8,390 nt of DNA. It comes from G963674505 sp964575975 (GTDB taxonomy: Bacteria; Desulfobacterota; Desulfobacteria; Desulfobacterales; SKZT01). The notes under the pieces are model-generated. The model was not told where the DNA came from, searched no databases, and was given only the letters and a program-made list of their open reading frames with translations. The stretch spans positions 1 to 8,390 of the forward strand of contig CAZNTU010000244.1 in the NCBI GenBank assembly GCA_964575975.1. The letters run 5' to 3'. The translations under genes and the position numbers were made by a program. Shown here piece by piece: positions 1 through 6,626 of the stretch (its first letter is position 1; every line of letters starts with the position of its first letter).

Positions 1-5
1 ACTCC

Positions 6-800
6 TTAATCTCTAAACTCGCTCCAATGCGCGATTTCCAGGTCGGTCATCTTTCCATGGGGGGATCTGCGGGAATCCTCGAAACCCCATTGTTCGATGT
101 CGATCCGGTATTGGGCCTTGGAAAGAAGGGTGCCTTTGCAGACGGGAGGTCCCGCCGTTTCGGAAGGCCCTTCCCGCTTTAAAAGCTCGTCCATCCTTTT
201 CATGACCCGGTCGGGAACGAGAGCGCGCTTGGACGGGTAAACGAACCCGAAAAGAATGAGATAGCTGTACAGCACTCGCCAGTGGTCGCCGAACCGGTCC
301 ATCAGGCGCGACCAGTCCATTCGGTTTCCTTGGCAAATCAGCAGGTGCATGATATCGGCGCCGTCGTAGCGTTCCCGTTCCATCACGAACGCCTTGGACC
401 ATATCATTTCCTCGGCCGGCACGAACTTCGCCGGATATCCGAGGAACGGTCCGTCGGAGGCGTGCCGGAACCATTCTTCGTCCACTCTTCCGATAGCGTT
501 TCCCGAACTGAAGATGATGTCGATGTGCTCTTCGCCGTTGATGGCCTTTCCGAGCCAGTGGGGCGACGAAAGCACCGTTTTGAATCCGGCCGACTCGAGA
601 GCTTTCAAGCCTTCCGAATGATCCTCCGGAAGCACGAAGAGATCGAGGTCTTTCGTGATGCGTTTTACGCCGGTGTAGAAATGCAGCGCGTAGGCCCCTC
701 CAACGAGAAACCGCACCTTTTTCTCGGTCAGCCTCTCGAAAGCCTTGCGATAAAAATCGTGATCAAAGTCGTCTTTAAGATCTTTTTTCGGATTCCCCAT
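6..800 (-). CDS. Nucleotidyltransferase-fold protein, MNT/AbiEii-like (264 aa)
   Basis: The sequence shows the nucleotidyltransferase core. A GG pair at residues 34-35 is followed by an Asp pair in KDLDLFV (D51, D53) and a third acidic position in HIDIIF (D94). A later helix, EEMIWSKAF (K136), followed by RYDGADI (D149), matches the lysine and R-x-D arrangement of AbiEii-like and MNT-like families. These families transfer a nucleotide to protein or RNA, often as the toxin half of a type IV toxin-antitoxin pair, but many members stand alone with unknown targets. The start at 800 is chosen because GAGGAG lies 5 nt upstream (806-811, complement) and the homologous core begins soon after. A longer frame to 1001 has no SD and reads like noncoding sequence. 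No AbiEi-like antitoxin is seen on the upstream side; the downstream side lies outside the window. The fold is fairly secure, the biological role unknown. Confidence 0.85.
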   Translation of the reverse strand: MGNPKKDLKDDFDHDFYRKAFERLTEKKVRFLVGGAYALHFYTGVKRITKDLDLFVLPEDHSEGLKALESAGFKTVLSSPHWLGKAINGEEHIDIIFSSGNAIGRVDEEWFRHASDGPFLGYPAKFVPAEEMIWSKAFVMERERYDGADIMHLLICQGNRMDWSRLMDRFGDHWRVLYSYLILFGFVYPSKRALVPDRVMKRMDELLKREGPSETAGPPVCKGTLLSKAQYRIDIEQWGFEDSRRSPHGKMTDLEIAHWSEFRD

Positions 801-917
801 TTTCGCTCCTCGATCGTTTTCTGCTCTGTCGAGCCGAACATCTGTCTCGTTAAGACATGTTCCGTCGCAGCGGACAGGAAGCAATCGAAGGATAAGACCC
901 GCTCCGCATCGGGAGGT

Positions 918-1124
918 ATGGAGCCAATCCTGTATTTTACCGGAGGTGCAATCGTATTGTTCCTGTGGGAGTCGATCAATTTGATCGAATGCGGCATCCA
1001 AGCGGTTTCCGAAGACGGCAAAGCCCGTGCGACCGGGACGGAATCCGAAAACCGCTCCTCCCTTTTGTTTTCGACATTGTTGTGTCGCATAAAAATCCTT
1101 GATTTTAGGAAATTATTGTATTAA
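918..1124 (+). CDS. Possible small membrane protein (68 aa), uncertain
   Basis: A frame opening at ATG 918 encodes a hydrophobic stretch at residues 4-16 (ILYFTGGAIVLFL), a hydrophilic middle rich in E, D, S and T, and a basic, leucine-rich tail ending at TAA 1122-1124. Codons in the middle favour G or C at the third position like the neighbouring genes, which hints at coding. Against it, the frame is open far upstream through the antisense of the nucleotidyltransferase gene, so openness alone proves little. The purine run GGGAGG (911-916) is only 1 nt from the ATG. A second GGAGG (942-946) sits 10 nt before an in-frame TTG at 957, which would give a 55-residue product. No family was recognised. 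Confidence 0.25.
   Translation: MEPILYFTGGAIVLFLWESINLIECGIQAVSEDGKARATGTESENRSSLLFSTLLCRIKILDFRKLLY
972..988. repeat. Perfect 17-nt palindrome TCGATCAATTTGATCGA
   Basis: Two 8-nt arms flank a single central T, with perfect symmetry. It lies 172 nt upstream of the nucleotidyltransferase start and 290 nt upstream of ppdK, inside the possible small ORF at 918-1124. Size and symmetry fit a dimeric regulator's operator, but the motif was not recognised and its position is far from either start. Confidence 0.45.
1001..1056. repeat. Inverted repeat AGCGGTTT / AAACCGCT with 40-nt loop
   Basis: Left arm 1001-1008 and right arm 1049-1056 are exact reverse complements. A competing pairing, TTCCG (1007-1011) with CGGAA (1039-1043), and an inner CCCG/CGGG pair could form within the loop. 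On the plus strand the right arm is followed by a pyrimidine-rich run containing TTTT and TTTT (1062-1073), a weak terminator-like arrangement. It may be a structured leader, a terminator of a short transcript, or chance. Confidence 0.3.
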
Positions 1125-1209
1125 TTGGTTCGGGTTAATCGACAGCATGGTCGTTCGGAGCATTCGCATCCCGAATGCAAGCGAGTTTCCTGGAAAATTC
1201 GGCGGGATT

Positions 1210-1226
1210 TTGCTGCGACGCAGCAA
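1210..1226. promoter_or_regulatory. Operator-like 17-nt palindrome TTGCTGCGACGCAGCAA before ppdK
   Basis: Two perfect 8-nt arms surround one central A. The site ends 51 nt before the ppdK ATG, a usual place for a regulator to bind in or just after a promoter. It has the same 8+1+8 geometry as the palindrome at 972-988 but different half-sites. The motif was not recognised as a known operator such as Rex or CRP/FNR type. As RNA it would make only a tight, strained hairpin, so a DNA-protein role is the better reading. Confidence 0.45.
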
Positions 1227-1277
1227 CGTTTCCGCCCGTTCTTTGATTAACAAATTCGGATTTTTTTAGGAGTCACT

Positions 1278-4010
1278 ATGGAGAAAAAGCAGTGGGTGTT
1301 TTCATTCGACGAAGTTGACAAAGCCGAGGAGTACGTCGGGGGCGACTGGAACGATGTCCGCGCGCTTCTGGGCGGAAAAGGGGCCAATCTTGCCGAAATG
1401 ACGCGCATAGGCGTGCCGGTGCCGCCGGGGTTCACGGTCACCACGGAGGCGTGCAACGGATATCTTAGTACCGGCGGCGGCTTTCCCGAAGGCATGTGGG
1501 AGGAGGAGCTTGCCGCTCTTCGCAAGGTCGAGGACGCAACGGGAAAGAAATTCGGCGACGCGAGAAACCCTCTGCTGGTCTCCTGCCGTTCCGGGGCCAA
1601 GTTTTCCATGCCCGGCATGATGGACACGGTCCTGAACATCGGCCTCAACGAAGATACCTTGCAGGGCATGGTCGCGCTGACGGGCGACGAGCGGTTCGTC
1701 TTCGATTCCTACCGACGGTTGATCCAGATGTTCGGTTCGGTGGTCATGGGAATCGCCGACGAGGAGTTCGAGGACGTCATCACGGCCGCCAGGGAGAGCG
1801 CCGGGGTCGAGACCGACGCGGAGCTTTCCGCGGAAGACTGGAAAAAAATGGTGGAGAAATTCAAGGGCATATACCGCCATATGACCGGCCACGCCTTTCC
1901 CGAAAACCCCTACGACCAGCTGAAAATGGCGACGGAGGCGGTGTTCAAGAGCTGGAACGGAAAACGGGCGATCGATTACCGCAACGCGGCCAACATCCCC
2001 CACGACATGGGAACGGCGGTCAACATCGTCACCATGGTGTTCGGGAACATGGGAAACGACAGCGCCACAGGCGTCGCCATGACCCGCGACGGCTCCACGG
2101 GAGAAAACGTGATCGAGGGGGACTACCTCACCAACGCGCAGGGCGAGGACGTGGTCGCCGGCATTCGCATAACGAAGGACATCAACGACCTCAAAAAGGA
2201 GATGCCCGAGGCTCACGCGGAGTTCGAAAGGATCGCCAGGCTGCTCGAGAAGCATTACAGGGAAATGCAGGACGTGGAGTTCACTATCGAGAAGGGCAAG
2301 CTGTGGATGCTTCAGACCAGAGACGGCAAGCGGACGGCCAGGGCCGCGGTTCGAATCGCCGTGGAGATGCACGAGGAAGGCCTTATCGGCAAGGAAGAGG
2401 CCTTGATGCGCGTGACGCCCGAGCAGGTCGATTTCTTTCTCCACCCGCAGTTCGACCCCGAGGCGGTCAAGAAAGCCAAGGCGGAAGGCAGGCTCATTGC
2501 CTCGGGTCTCAACGTTTCGCCGGGAGCGGCTTACGGCAAGGTCGCTCTGGACGCCGATTTGGCGGAAGCCTGGGGCAAGGAGGGCAAGGACGTCATCATG
2601 GTTCGTCCCGAGACCAAACCCGACGACGTTCACGGCATGCTGGCGGCCAACGGAATCCTGACCAGCCGGGGCGGGCGCACGAGCCATGCGGCGCTGGTTG
2701 CCAGGCAATTCGGAAAGCCGGCCGTCGTAGGAGTCTCCGCCCTGACCATCGACATGGGCAAGCGTCGCATGGCGGTAAACGGAGAGACGATCAACGAGGG
2801 CGACTACATATCCATCTCCGGAAACGTCGGGGACGTTTACATGGGCAAACTCGAGACGGTCGTGCCCGAATTCAACGATCCTTGGTTGATGAAGCTCCTT
2901 TCGTGGGCCGACGAAGTCCGCAGGCTGGGCGTATGGACCAACGCCGACTATCCCAAGGACGCCAGGCGCGCCCGCGAATACGGGGCCGAGGGAATCGGGC
3001 TGTGCCGCACCGAGCACATGTTCATGGAGACCGAGAGGCTTCCTTTCGTCAGAAAAATGATCATGACCGATTTGCCCATCGAACGTCGCGAGGCCTTGGA
3101 CGAGCTTCTTCCCTTCCAAAAGGACGATTTCATCGGACTTTTCAGGGCGATGGACGGTCTTCCGGTCATCATCAGGCTCATCGATCCCCCATTGCACGAA
3201 TTCCTGCCGAACCATATCCAACTGTTGCGGGAACTTTCCGACTATAAAATCCAGCTCAAGCACGCGCCCAACCTTCAGGAGATAGACGACCTTCTGCAAA
3301 AGATCCGGATCAACGAAAGTCTTTTGAAGCGGGTGGAAAGCCTCCGGGAGGAAAACCCCATGCTGGGGCTTCGCGGCGTGCGTTTGGGAATTCTTATACC
3401 CGAATTGACCGTCATGCAGGTGCGGGCCATTTTCGAGGCCGCTTGCAAGGTGAGCAAGGAAGGAGTCGACGTCCACCCCAAGATCATGATTCCGTTGACC
3501 AGCCATGTCAACGAACTCAAGCGCCAGAGAAAGGTCCTGGAGGACGAAGCCAAGATCGTCATGGAGGAGCAGGGAAAGGAGATCGACTACAAGTTCGGCA
3601 CCATGATCGAAATTCCCAGGGCCGCGCTCACGGCCGACGAAATCGCCGAGTACGCCGCCTTCATCTCTTTCGGCACCAACGACCTGACCCAGACCACTTT
3701 CGGCATCTCCAGGGACGACGCCGAAGCGGGATTTCTTATCGAGTACATGGAGTCCGGGATTTTGCCCGAGAATCCGTTCGCGGTTATCGACGAGAACGGA
3801 GTGGGCCAACTGATGCGCATCACCGTCGAAAAGGGAAGAAAGGTAAGACCGACCTTGGAGGCCGGAATTTGCGGCGAACACGGGGGCAATCCCAAGTCGA
3901 TAGACTTCTGCCACCGGTTGGGGCTCAATTACGTCTCATGCTCGCCGTTCCGAGTGCCTGTCGCACGATTGGCCGCGGCACAGGCCGCCTTGAGGCATCC
4001 GGAAAAATAA
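1278..4010 (+). CDS. ppdK: Pyruvate, phosphate dikinase (910 aa)
   Basis: PpdK is a cytoplasmic enzyme converting ATP, phosphate and pyruvate to AMP, pyrophosphate and phosphoenolpyruvate, reversibly. It feeds gluconeogenesis or, run backwards, pyrophosphate-linked glycolysis. All three parts are visible. The N-terminal nucleotide-binding domain begins with GGKGANLAEM and carries SCRSGAKFSMPGMMD and the diagnostic TNAQGEDVVAGIR. The central swivelling domain has GGRTSHAALVARQFGKP with phospho-accepting His470. The C-terminal TIM barrel has SFGTNDLTQTTFG and GICGEHGG with catalytic Cys865, ending in the CSPFRVPVARLAAAQAAL type tail. The length is near the bacterial family's usual 870-900, and TNAQGEDVVAG plus this length separate it from PEP synthase. 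AGGAG (1268-1272) lies 5 nt before the ATG. A terminator follows directly, so it is probably transcribed alone. No PPDK regulatory protein is seen nearby. Confidence 0.97.
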   Translation: MEKKQWVFSFDEVDKAEEYVGGDWNDVRALLGGKGANLAEMTRIGVPVPPGFTVTTEACNGYLSTGGGFPEGMWEEELAALRKVEDATGKKFGDARNPLLVSCRSGAKFSMPGMMDTVLNIGLNEDTLQGMVALTGDERFVFDSYRRLIQMFGSVVMGIADEEFEDVITAARESAGVETDAELSAEDWKKMVEKFKGIYRHMTGHAFPENPYDQLKMATEAVFKSWNGKRAIDYRNAANIPHDMGTAVNIVTMVFGNMGNDSATGVAMTRDGSTGENVIEGDYLTNAQGEDVVAGIRITKDINDLKKEMPEAHAEFERIARLLEKHYREMQDVEFTIEKGKLWMLQTRDGKRTARAAVRIAVEMHEEGLIGKEEALMRVTPEQVDFFLHPQFDPEAVKKAKAEGRLIASGLNVSPGAAYGKVALDADLAEAWGKEGKDVIMVRPETKPDDVHGMLAANGILTSRGGRTSHAALVARQFGKPAVVGVSALTIDMGKRRMAVNGETINEGDYISISGNVGDVYMGKLETVVPEFNDPWLMKLLSWADEVRRLGVWTNADYPKDARRAREYGAEGIGLCRTEHMFMETERLPFVRKMIMTDLPIERREALDELLPFQKDDFIGLFRAMDGLPVIIRLIDPPLHEFLPNHIQLLRELSDYKIQLKHAPNLQEIDDLLQKIRINESLLKRVESLREENPMLGLRGVRLGILIPELTVMQVRAIFEAACKVSKEGVDVHPKIMIPLTSHVNELKRQRKVLEDEAKIVMEEQGKEIDYKFGTMIEIPRAALTADEIAEYAAFISFGTNDLTQTTFGISRDDAEAGFLIEYMESGILPENPFAVIDENGVGQLMRITVEKGRKVRPTLEAGICGEHGGNPKSIDFCHRLGLNYVSCSPFRVPVARLAAAQAALRHPEK

Positions 4011-4037
4011 CTGCCCCGCATCGATATTCCTAAAGAT

Positions 4038-4079
4038 GCCGCCGGGGTGCCTTGCGGGCCGACCGGCGGTTTCTTTTTT
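4038..4079 (+). terminator. Intrinsic terminator after ppdK
   Basis: Left arm GCCGCCGG (4038-4045) pairs with CCGGCGGT (4063-4070), giving seven G-C pairs plus one closing G-U. A 17-nt loop separates the arms and the T-rich tail TTTCTTTTTT (4070-4079) follows at once. It starts 27 nt after the ppdK stop, and so separates ppdK from the downstream small-ORF/kinase unit. Confidence 0.8.
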
Positions 4080-4104
4080 GGGCCGCCACGATTTTTAAAA
4101 AATA

Positions 4105-4133
4105 TTGCGTTTTTTCCGAGAATGTTTTAGCAT
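4105..4133 (+). promoter_or_regulatory. Candidate promoter for the small ORF and kinase
   Basis: TTGCGT (4105-4110) and TAGCAT (4128-4133) are spaced 17 nt apart, just past the ppdK terminator and in an AT-rich patch. Both boxes are imperfect. A promoter must lie between 4080 and about 4190 if the terminator works, which is the main reason to name this pair. Confidence 0.3.
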
Positions 4134-4176
4134 TCGGTTCGTGTTCGAACTTCAAAACGCTCTTGACGCTCTACTC

Positions 4177-4194
4177 GGAGGAACGATTTTCATG
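4177..4194 (+). promoter_or_regulatory. Strong SD and ATG not matched to a good frame
   Basis: GGAGGA (4177-4182) is followed 9 nt later by ATG 4192, the best ribosome-binding site in this part of the window. The frame it opens begins MVDKSVFPSM but soon turns into arginine-, glycine- and proline-rich sequence with poor coding character. The protein-like frame downstream (4265-4441) is offset by +1. See the finding on the C5 run at 4232-4236. Confidence 0.5.
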
Positions 4195-4264
4195 GTTGAC
4201 AAATCGGTATTCCCTTCCATGAGGACTGCGTGCCCCCTCCGGCCGGGACGAGGAACTGGAAATC

Positions 4265-4441
4265 ATGAGACGTTTCCGCGAAACCTTGACCGACCCCCTT
4301 GTTTCAGAAGCGTTGAAGGATGCCATCGAAGGCGAAAACGCGGTTCGGGTTTTCATGGACGTGCTTTTCAAATTCGGATTGGGCTGCAAGTGGTTTCTTT
4401 ACAAATCGATTACGCAAGGTTTTGGAAACAATGGCGAATGA
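4265..4441 (+). CDS. Small hypothetical protein overlapping the kinase gene (58 aa, possibly 82)
   Basis: This is an unrecognised small protein. The frame from ATG 4265 reads as a compact, mostly helical product beginning MRRFRETLTDPLVSEALKDA, with an amphipathic, aromatic-rich second half (VFMDVLFKFGLG, then KWFLYKSI). It stops at TGA 4439-4441, overlapping the kinase ATG by 11 nt, so translational coupling is likely. GAGGA (4250-4254) lies 10 nt upstream. The same frame already reads acidic and protein-like before the ATG (RDEELEI), and an excellent SD with ATG lies at 4177-4194 in the preceding frame. A single-base slip in the C5 run at 4232-4236 would join the two into an 82-residue protein starting MVDKSVFPSM. 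It could be a partner or regulator of the kinase; this is inference from overlap only. Confidence 0.55.
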   Translation: MRRFRETLTDPLVSEALKDAIEGENAVRVFMDVLFKFGLGCKWFLYKSITQGFGNNGE

Positions 4442-6476
4442 TCAACTCTCCCGGTGCGGCAGAACGAAACGGAGAGCCGAGGAAAGGATCAAAGAGCACG
4501 AACGCAGGAAAGAGCGGGAAAAAATCGTCGATTTTTTTCTGAATCTCTATAACGTGCAAATGAGGGGGGCGAGCGACTCCCCCAGAAACTTCAGGGAAAC
4601 ATTTCACCGCCCTGGCATGGGAAGCACCTACGAACTTAGGGTCCAACATTTCGGGAAATGGATTTCCAGGCCCATGGGAATCGACCCGATCGGCGAGGAA
4701 GGCGGGGCGAAAAGCAAGTGTTTCAAGGTTATCTACGACGACGTACTGGTCGTGAAGGTTCCAACCCGCCCTATCGTCGATTTCGAAGAGTACATAGAGG
4801 GCATTCGAAACGAGAGGAGAATAGCCAACCAGCTTGACCCGAACATCAAATGCATTGCCCCTGCGGTATCGCCGATTTTGAAGAAGGTTCCCGCCTTTTT
4901 CAACGACATGTGCTGGGTTCCCGAGGAGGTCGAAGAAAAAAGCATAGCCAGGCTCAAGCATTTTCCGCAGTTCCAGGAACACCTTAAAATCGGCCAGGGT
5001 TTCGCCTTTTTCATGGACATCTCGAGATATTCTTTTCTTCTCCAAGTATTGGAATCCATCTTGGAGTCGAACGACAAAATCCAAGAAGAGATAATCAAGC
5101 AACCCGAGCTTCTATCGAAATTCCATAGATTCGAAGAAAGATACGGAATCGAAAACGCGTCGGTGTGGCTGAACATGAACCGAATTTACCAGGAATACCG
5201 GGAGCGGATCGATTCGCTCATGTCGAAATTCGGCTTGGTTGAAGTGGTTCACGAATTCAAGATAAGAGAATGGTTTTTGATACACTTGGCGGAAAAGGAG
5301 ATTTCTTCCGGCAATCCGAAGATTTTCAAGGATTTTTTTCCCGAACTCAATAAAATCCTTGCTGATCTATCGACCCTCTACGCCTCCGATTTTCTGAATT
5401 ATAGAAAAACGGTTGAGGCTTCCGTTCAAAAGGAATCCTTCGGAAAGAGCAAAATTAAAATTTCCGGCCTTATGACCAGCATCCTGAGATTGCTTGCCGA
5501 ACTCAGGGAAAAGAAGGTTGCTATACGAGACCTGAAGCCGGAAAACATATTCGTCACGGGAGATTCTTCTAAAATAGCCACTGCCCTGGCTCATAGACAG
5601 GATGTATTTCTTGGTTTGATAGATTTCGAAACCGCCATTTCCACGGATTGCTCCAAGTTCAAGAAAATAGAGCAACCGCTTCTCGGCGGAACCCCTTCCT
5701 ACGCCACGCCGTCCAACTTCATCCCCAACGCACTGATCGACGAATTGTTCGGAGACGTTGCCCGCGTCTTGCATCTTCAGGATTGGCAGGCATGCCTCTG
5801 CATGATCTATTCCTCCGTCACGGGGGAAACGCTTTTTAAAAGGTCCAGAAACGCGTTGTTCTATCTAATCGACGAAATGAAGAAAGAATCTGCGGCGGGC
5901 AAACCTTTGCCGGTCGCTTTCAAAAGAAACAGCTATCTGTTTTGGAACTCCGCTTCCGAGGAATTCAAGAAAAGGACCGGAGCTAACAAAAGGCTATTGA
6001 ACGATATCGAGGTTCCGCTCCCTTACAAGGCGAAAAAGATGTTTGTCGAGGAAGCGACTCGTTCGAAAGGTTTTTTGGAATCTGCCATCAAAGGAACGGT
6101 CGAAAAGCAGACGCACTTTAGAAATCCGAAAAGCACCGAGTCGCTCTTGAATTCGACGCCGGAGGCCATCCGAAGTTTCCGTCTCAAATGGCAGAGCATC
6201 GCGAAGTCTCCCCAAGCGCCGCCCGAAATTCGCCAAACCATCGTCGCCTTTTTGAAAGAGCTTGAAATCTTGAAGGAAAGCGCGAGGACCCATGACCGGT
6301 TAATCGAGAAGCTCGAAGAACATTCGGCGAGCATTAACGCCTACGACCTCCTGCATTTCATGTTCGGCGTGGTGACCCAAACGCTTTTTAAAAAGCAATG
6401 GCGACCTTCGGCTGTCCAAAATCTCGCGGTTCGCGCCCTGAAACGCGAACAAACCTCCATTTTGAAAAACCGATAA
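4431..6476 (+). CDS. Divergent Hanks-type protein kinase with large C-lobe insertion (681 aa)
   Basis: This is probably a cytoplasmic Ser/Thr-type kinase with unknown substrate. The N-terminus (residues 7-35) is highly charged and basic. Kinase landmarks in order are VLVVKVP with K109, an alpha-C NERRIANQL with E128 (K-E spacing 19, equal to PKA), a hinge near FFMDISRYSFLL (193-204), IRDLKPEN with D367, K369 and N372, IDFE with D398, GTPSYATPS (420-428) and QDWQACLCMIY with D451. So all core catalytic residues are present, but HRD is IRD, DFG is DFE and APE is TPS. From E128 to D367 there are 239 residues against 75 in PKA, most of the excess being about 130 helical-looking residues between hinge and alpha-E (about 210-343). 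Residues 500-681 form a charged helical tail of unknown type. No transmembrane or known sensor domain is seen. ATG 4431 is chosen over the 4320 ATG because it overlaps the small ORF and follows a weak GGA. Confidence 0.8.
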   Translation: MANDQLSRCGRTKRRAEERIKEHERRKEREKIVDFFLNLYNVQMRGASDSPRNFRETFHRPGMGSTYELRVQHFGKWISRPMGIDPIGEEGGAKSKCFKVIYDDVLVVKVPTRPIVDFEEYIEGIRNERRIANQLDPNIKCIAPAVSPILKKVPAFFNDMCWVPEEVEEKSIARLKHFPQFQEHLKIGQGFAFFMDISRYSFLLQVLESILESNDKIQEEIIKQPELLSKFHRFEERYGIENASVWLNMNRIYQEYRERIDSLMSKFGLVEVVHEFKIREWFLIHLAEKEISSGNPKIFKDFFPELNKILADLSTLYASDFLNYRKTVEASVQKESFGKSKIKISGLMTSILRLLAELREKKVAIRDLKPENIFVTGDSSKIATALAHRQDVFLGLIDFETAISTDCSKFKKIEQPLLGGTPSYATPSNFIPNALIDELFGDVARVLHLQDWQACLCMIYSSVTGETLFKRSRNALFYLIDEMKKESAAGKPLPVAFKRNSYLFWNSASEEFKKRTGANKRLLNDIEVPLPYKAKKMFVEEATRSKGFLESAIKGTVEKQTHFRNPKSTESLLNSTPEAIRSFRLKWQSIAKSPQAPPEIRQTIVAFLKELEILKESARTHDRLIEKLEEHSASINAYDLLHFMFGVVTQTLFKKQWRPSAVQNLAVRALKREQTSILKNR

Positions 6477-6626
6477 AACCGCTGAAAAGGGCGCAGCCTA
6501 TGGACGACAAGTTCTACAGCTTCTCTTCGACGACTCGGTGTTTGAAATTTCGCTCCGCCAATGATAAAAGGAATTGGAGGCGGTTAGGTTTTAAAACGCG
6601 CGAATCGAAAAACGAGGAGGAGAAAG
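6477..6626 (+). other. Intergenic region between kinase and SDR genes
   Basis: This 150-nt gap has no clear terminator. A weak promoter-like pair is present, TTGAAA (6542-6547) and GATAAA (6563-6568), but the 15-nt spacing is short. The SDR gene may therefore be read from here or by read-through from the kinase gene. Confidence 0.3.

Larger units (their letters stand above)
801..1277. other. Divergent intergenic region between the nucleotidyltransferase gene and ppdK
   Basis: This 477-nt stretch separates two divergently transcribed genes, so promoters for both must lie in it. I see two perfect 17-nt palindromes (972-988 and 1210-1226), an 8-nt inverted repeat spanning 1001-1056, and a possible small ORF at 918-1124, each listed separately. 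No convincing sigma-70 box pair stands out. The AT-rich patch at 1091-1130 is the most promoter-like place for ppdK, with TTGATT at 1099-1104 but no good -10 at the right distance. No tRNA or known riboswitch pattern was recognised. Confidence 0.6.

Noticed and set aside
801..1001. N-terminal extension of the minus-strand nucleotidyltransferase to an ATG at 1001
   Set aside because: The extra 67 residues look noncoding, no SD precedes 1001, and a good GAGGAG supports the start at 800.
728..1090. Minus-strand frame of 120 codons overlapping the nucleotidyltransferase start
   Set aside because: It overlaps the 5' end of a well-supported gene, lacks a family signature and its composition is not protein-like.
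1302..3914. 870-codon open frame antisense to ppdK
   Set aside because: It is a shadow of a GC-rich gene's codon bias; ppdK on the plus strand has every catalytic motif.
1278..4010. PEP synthase instead of PPDK
   Set aside because: The 910-residue length and TNAQGEDVVAGIR with SCRSGAKFSMPGMMD fit PPDK; PEP synthases are near 790 residues and lack these.
4137..4150. LexA-like reading of GTTCGTGTTCGAAC
   Set aside because: The spacing does not match GTTC-N7-GTTC or GAAC-N4-GTTC boxes.
4105..4542. 145-codon plus-strand frame across the small ORF and kinase start
   Set aside because: Apart from a possible short leader from ATG 4192, it is rich in R, G, P and K without structure, and the overlapping frames are better proteins.
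4410..5102. 230-codon frame antisense to the kinase N-lobe
   Set aside because: The plus strand there carries the kinase VVKVP lysine and alpha-C glutamate with correct spacing.
6460..6564. Short protein-like frame just after the kinase stop (GRQVLQLLFDDSVFEISLRQ then stop)
   Set aside because: It has no ATG, GTG or TTG start after the preceding in-frame stop. It could be a lost kinase tail, but one short frame is not enough.
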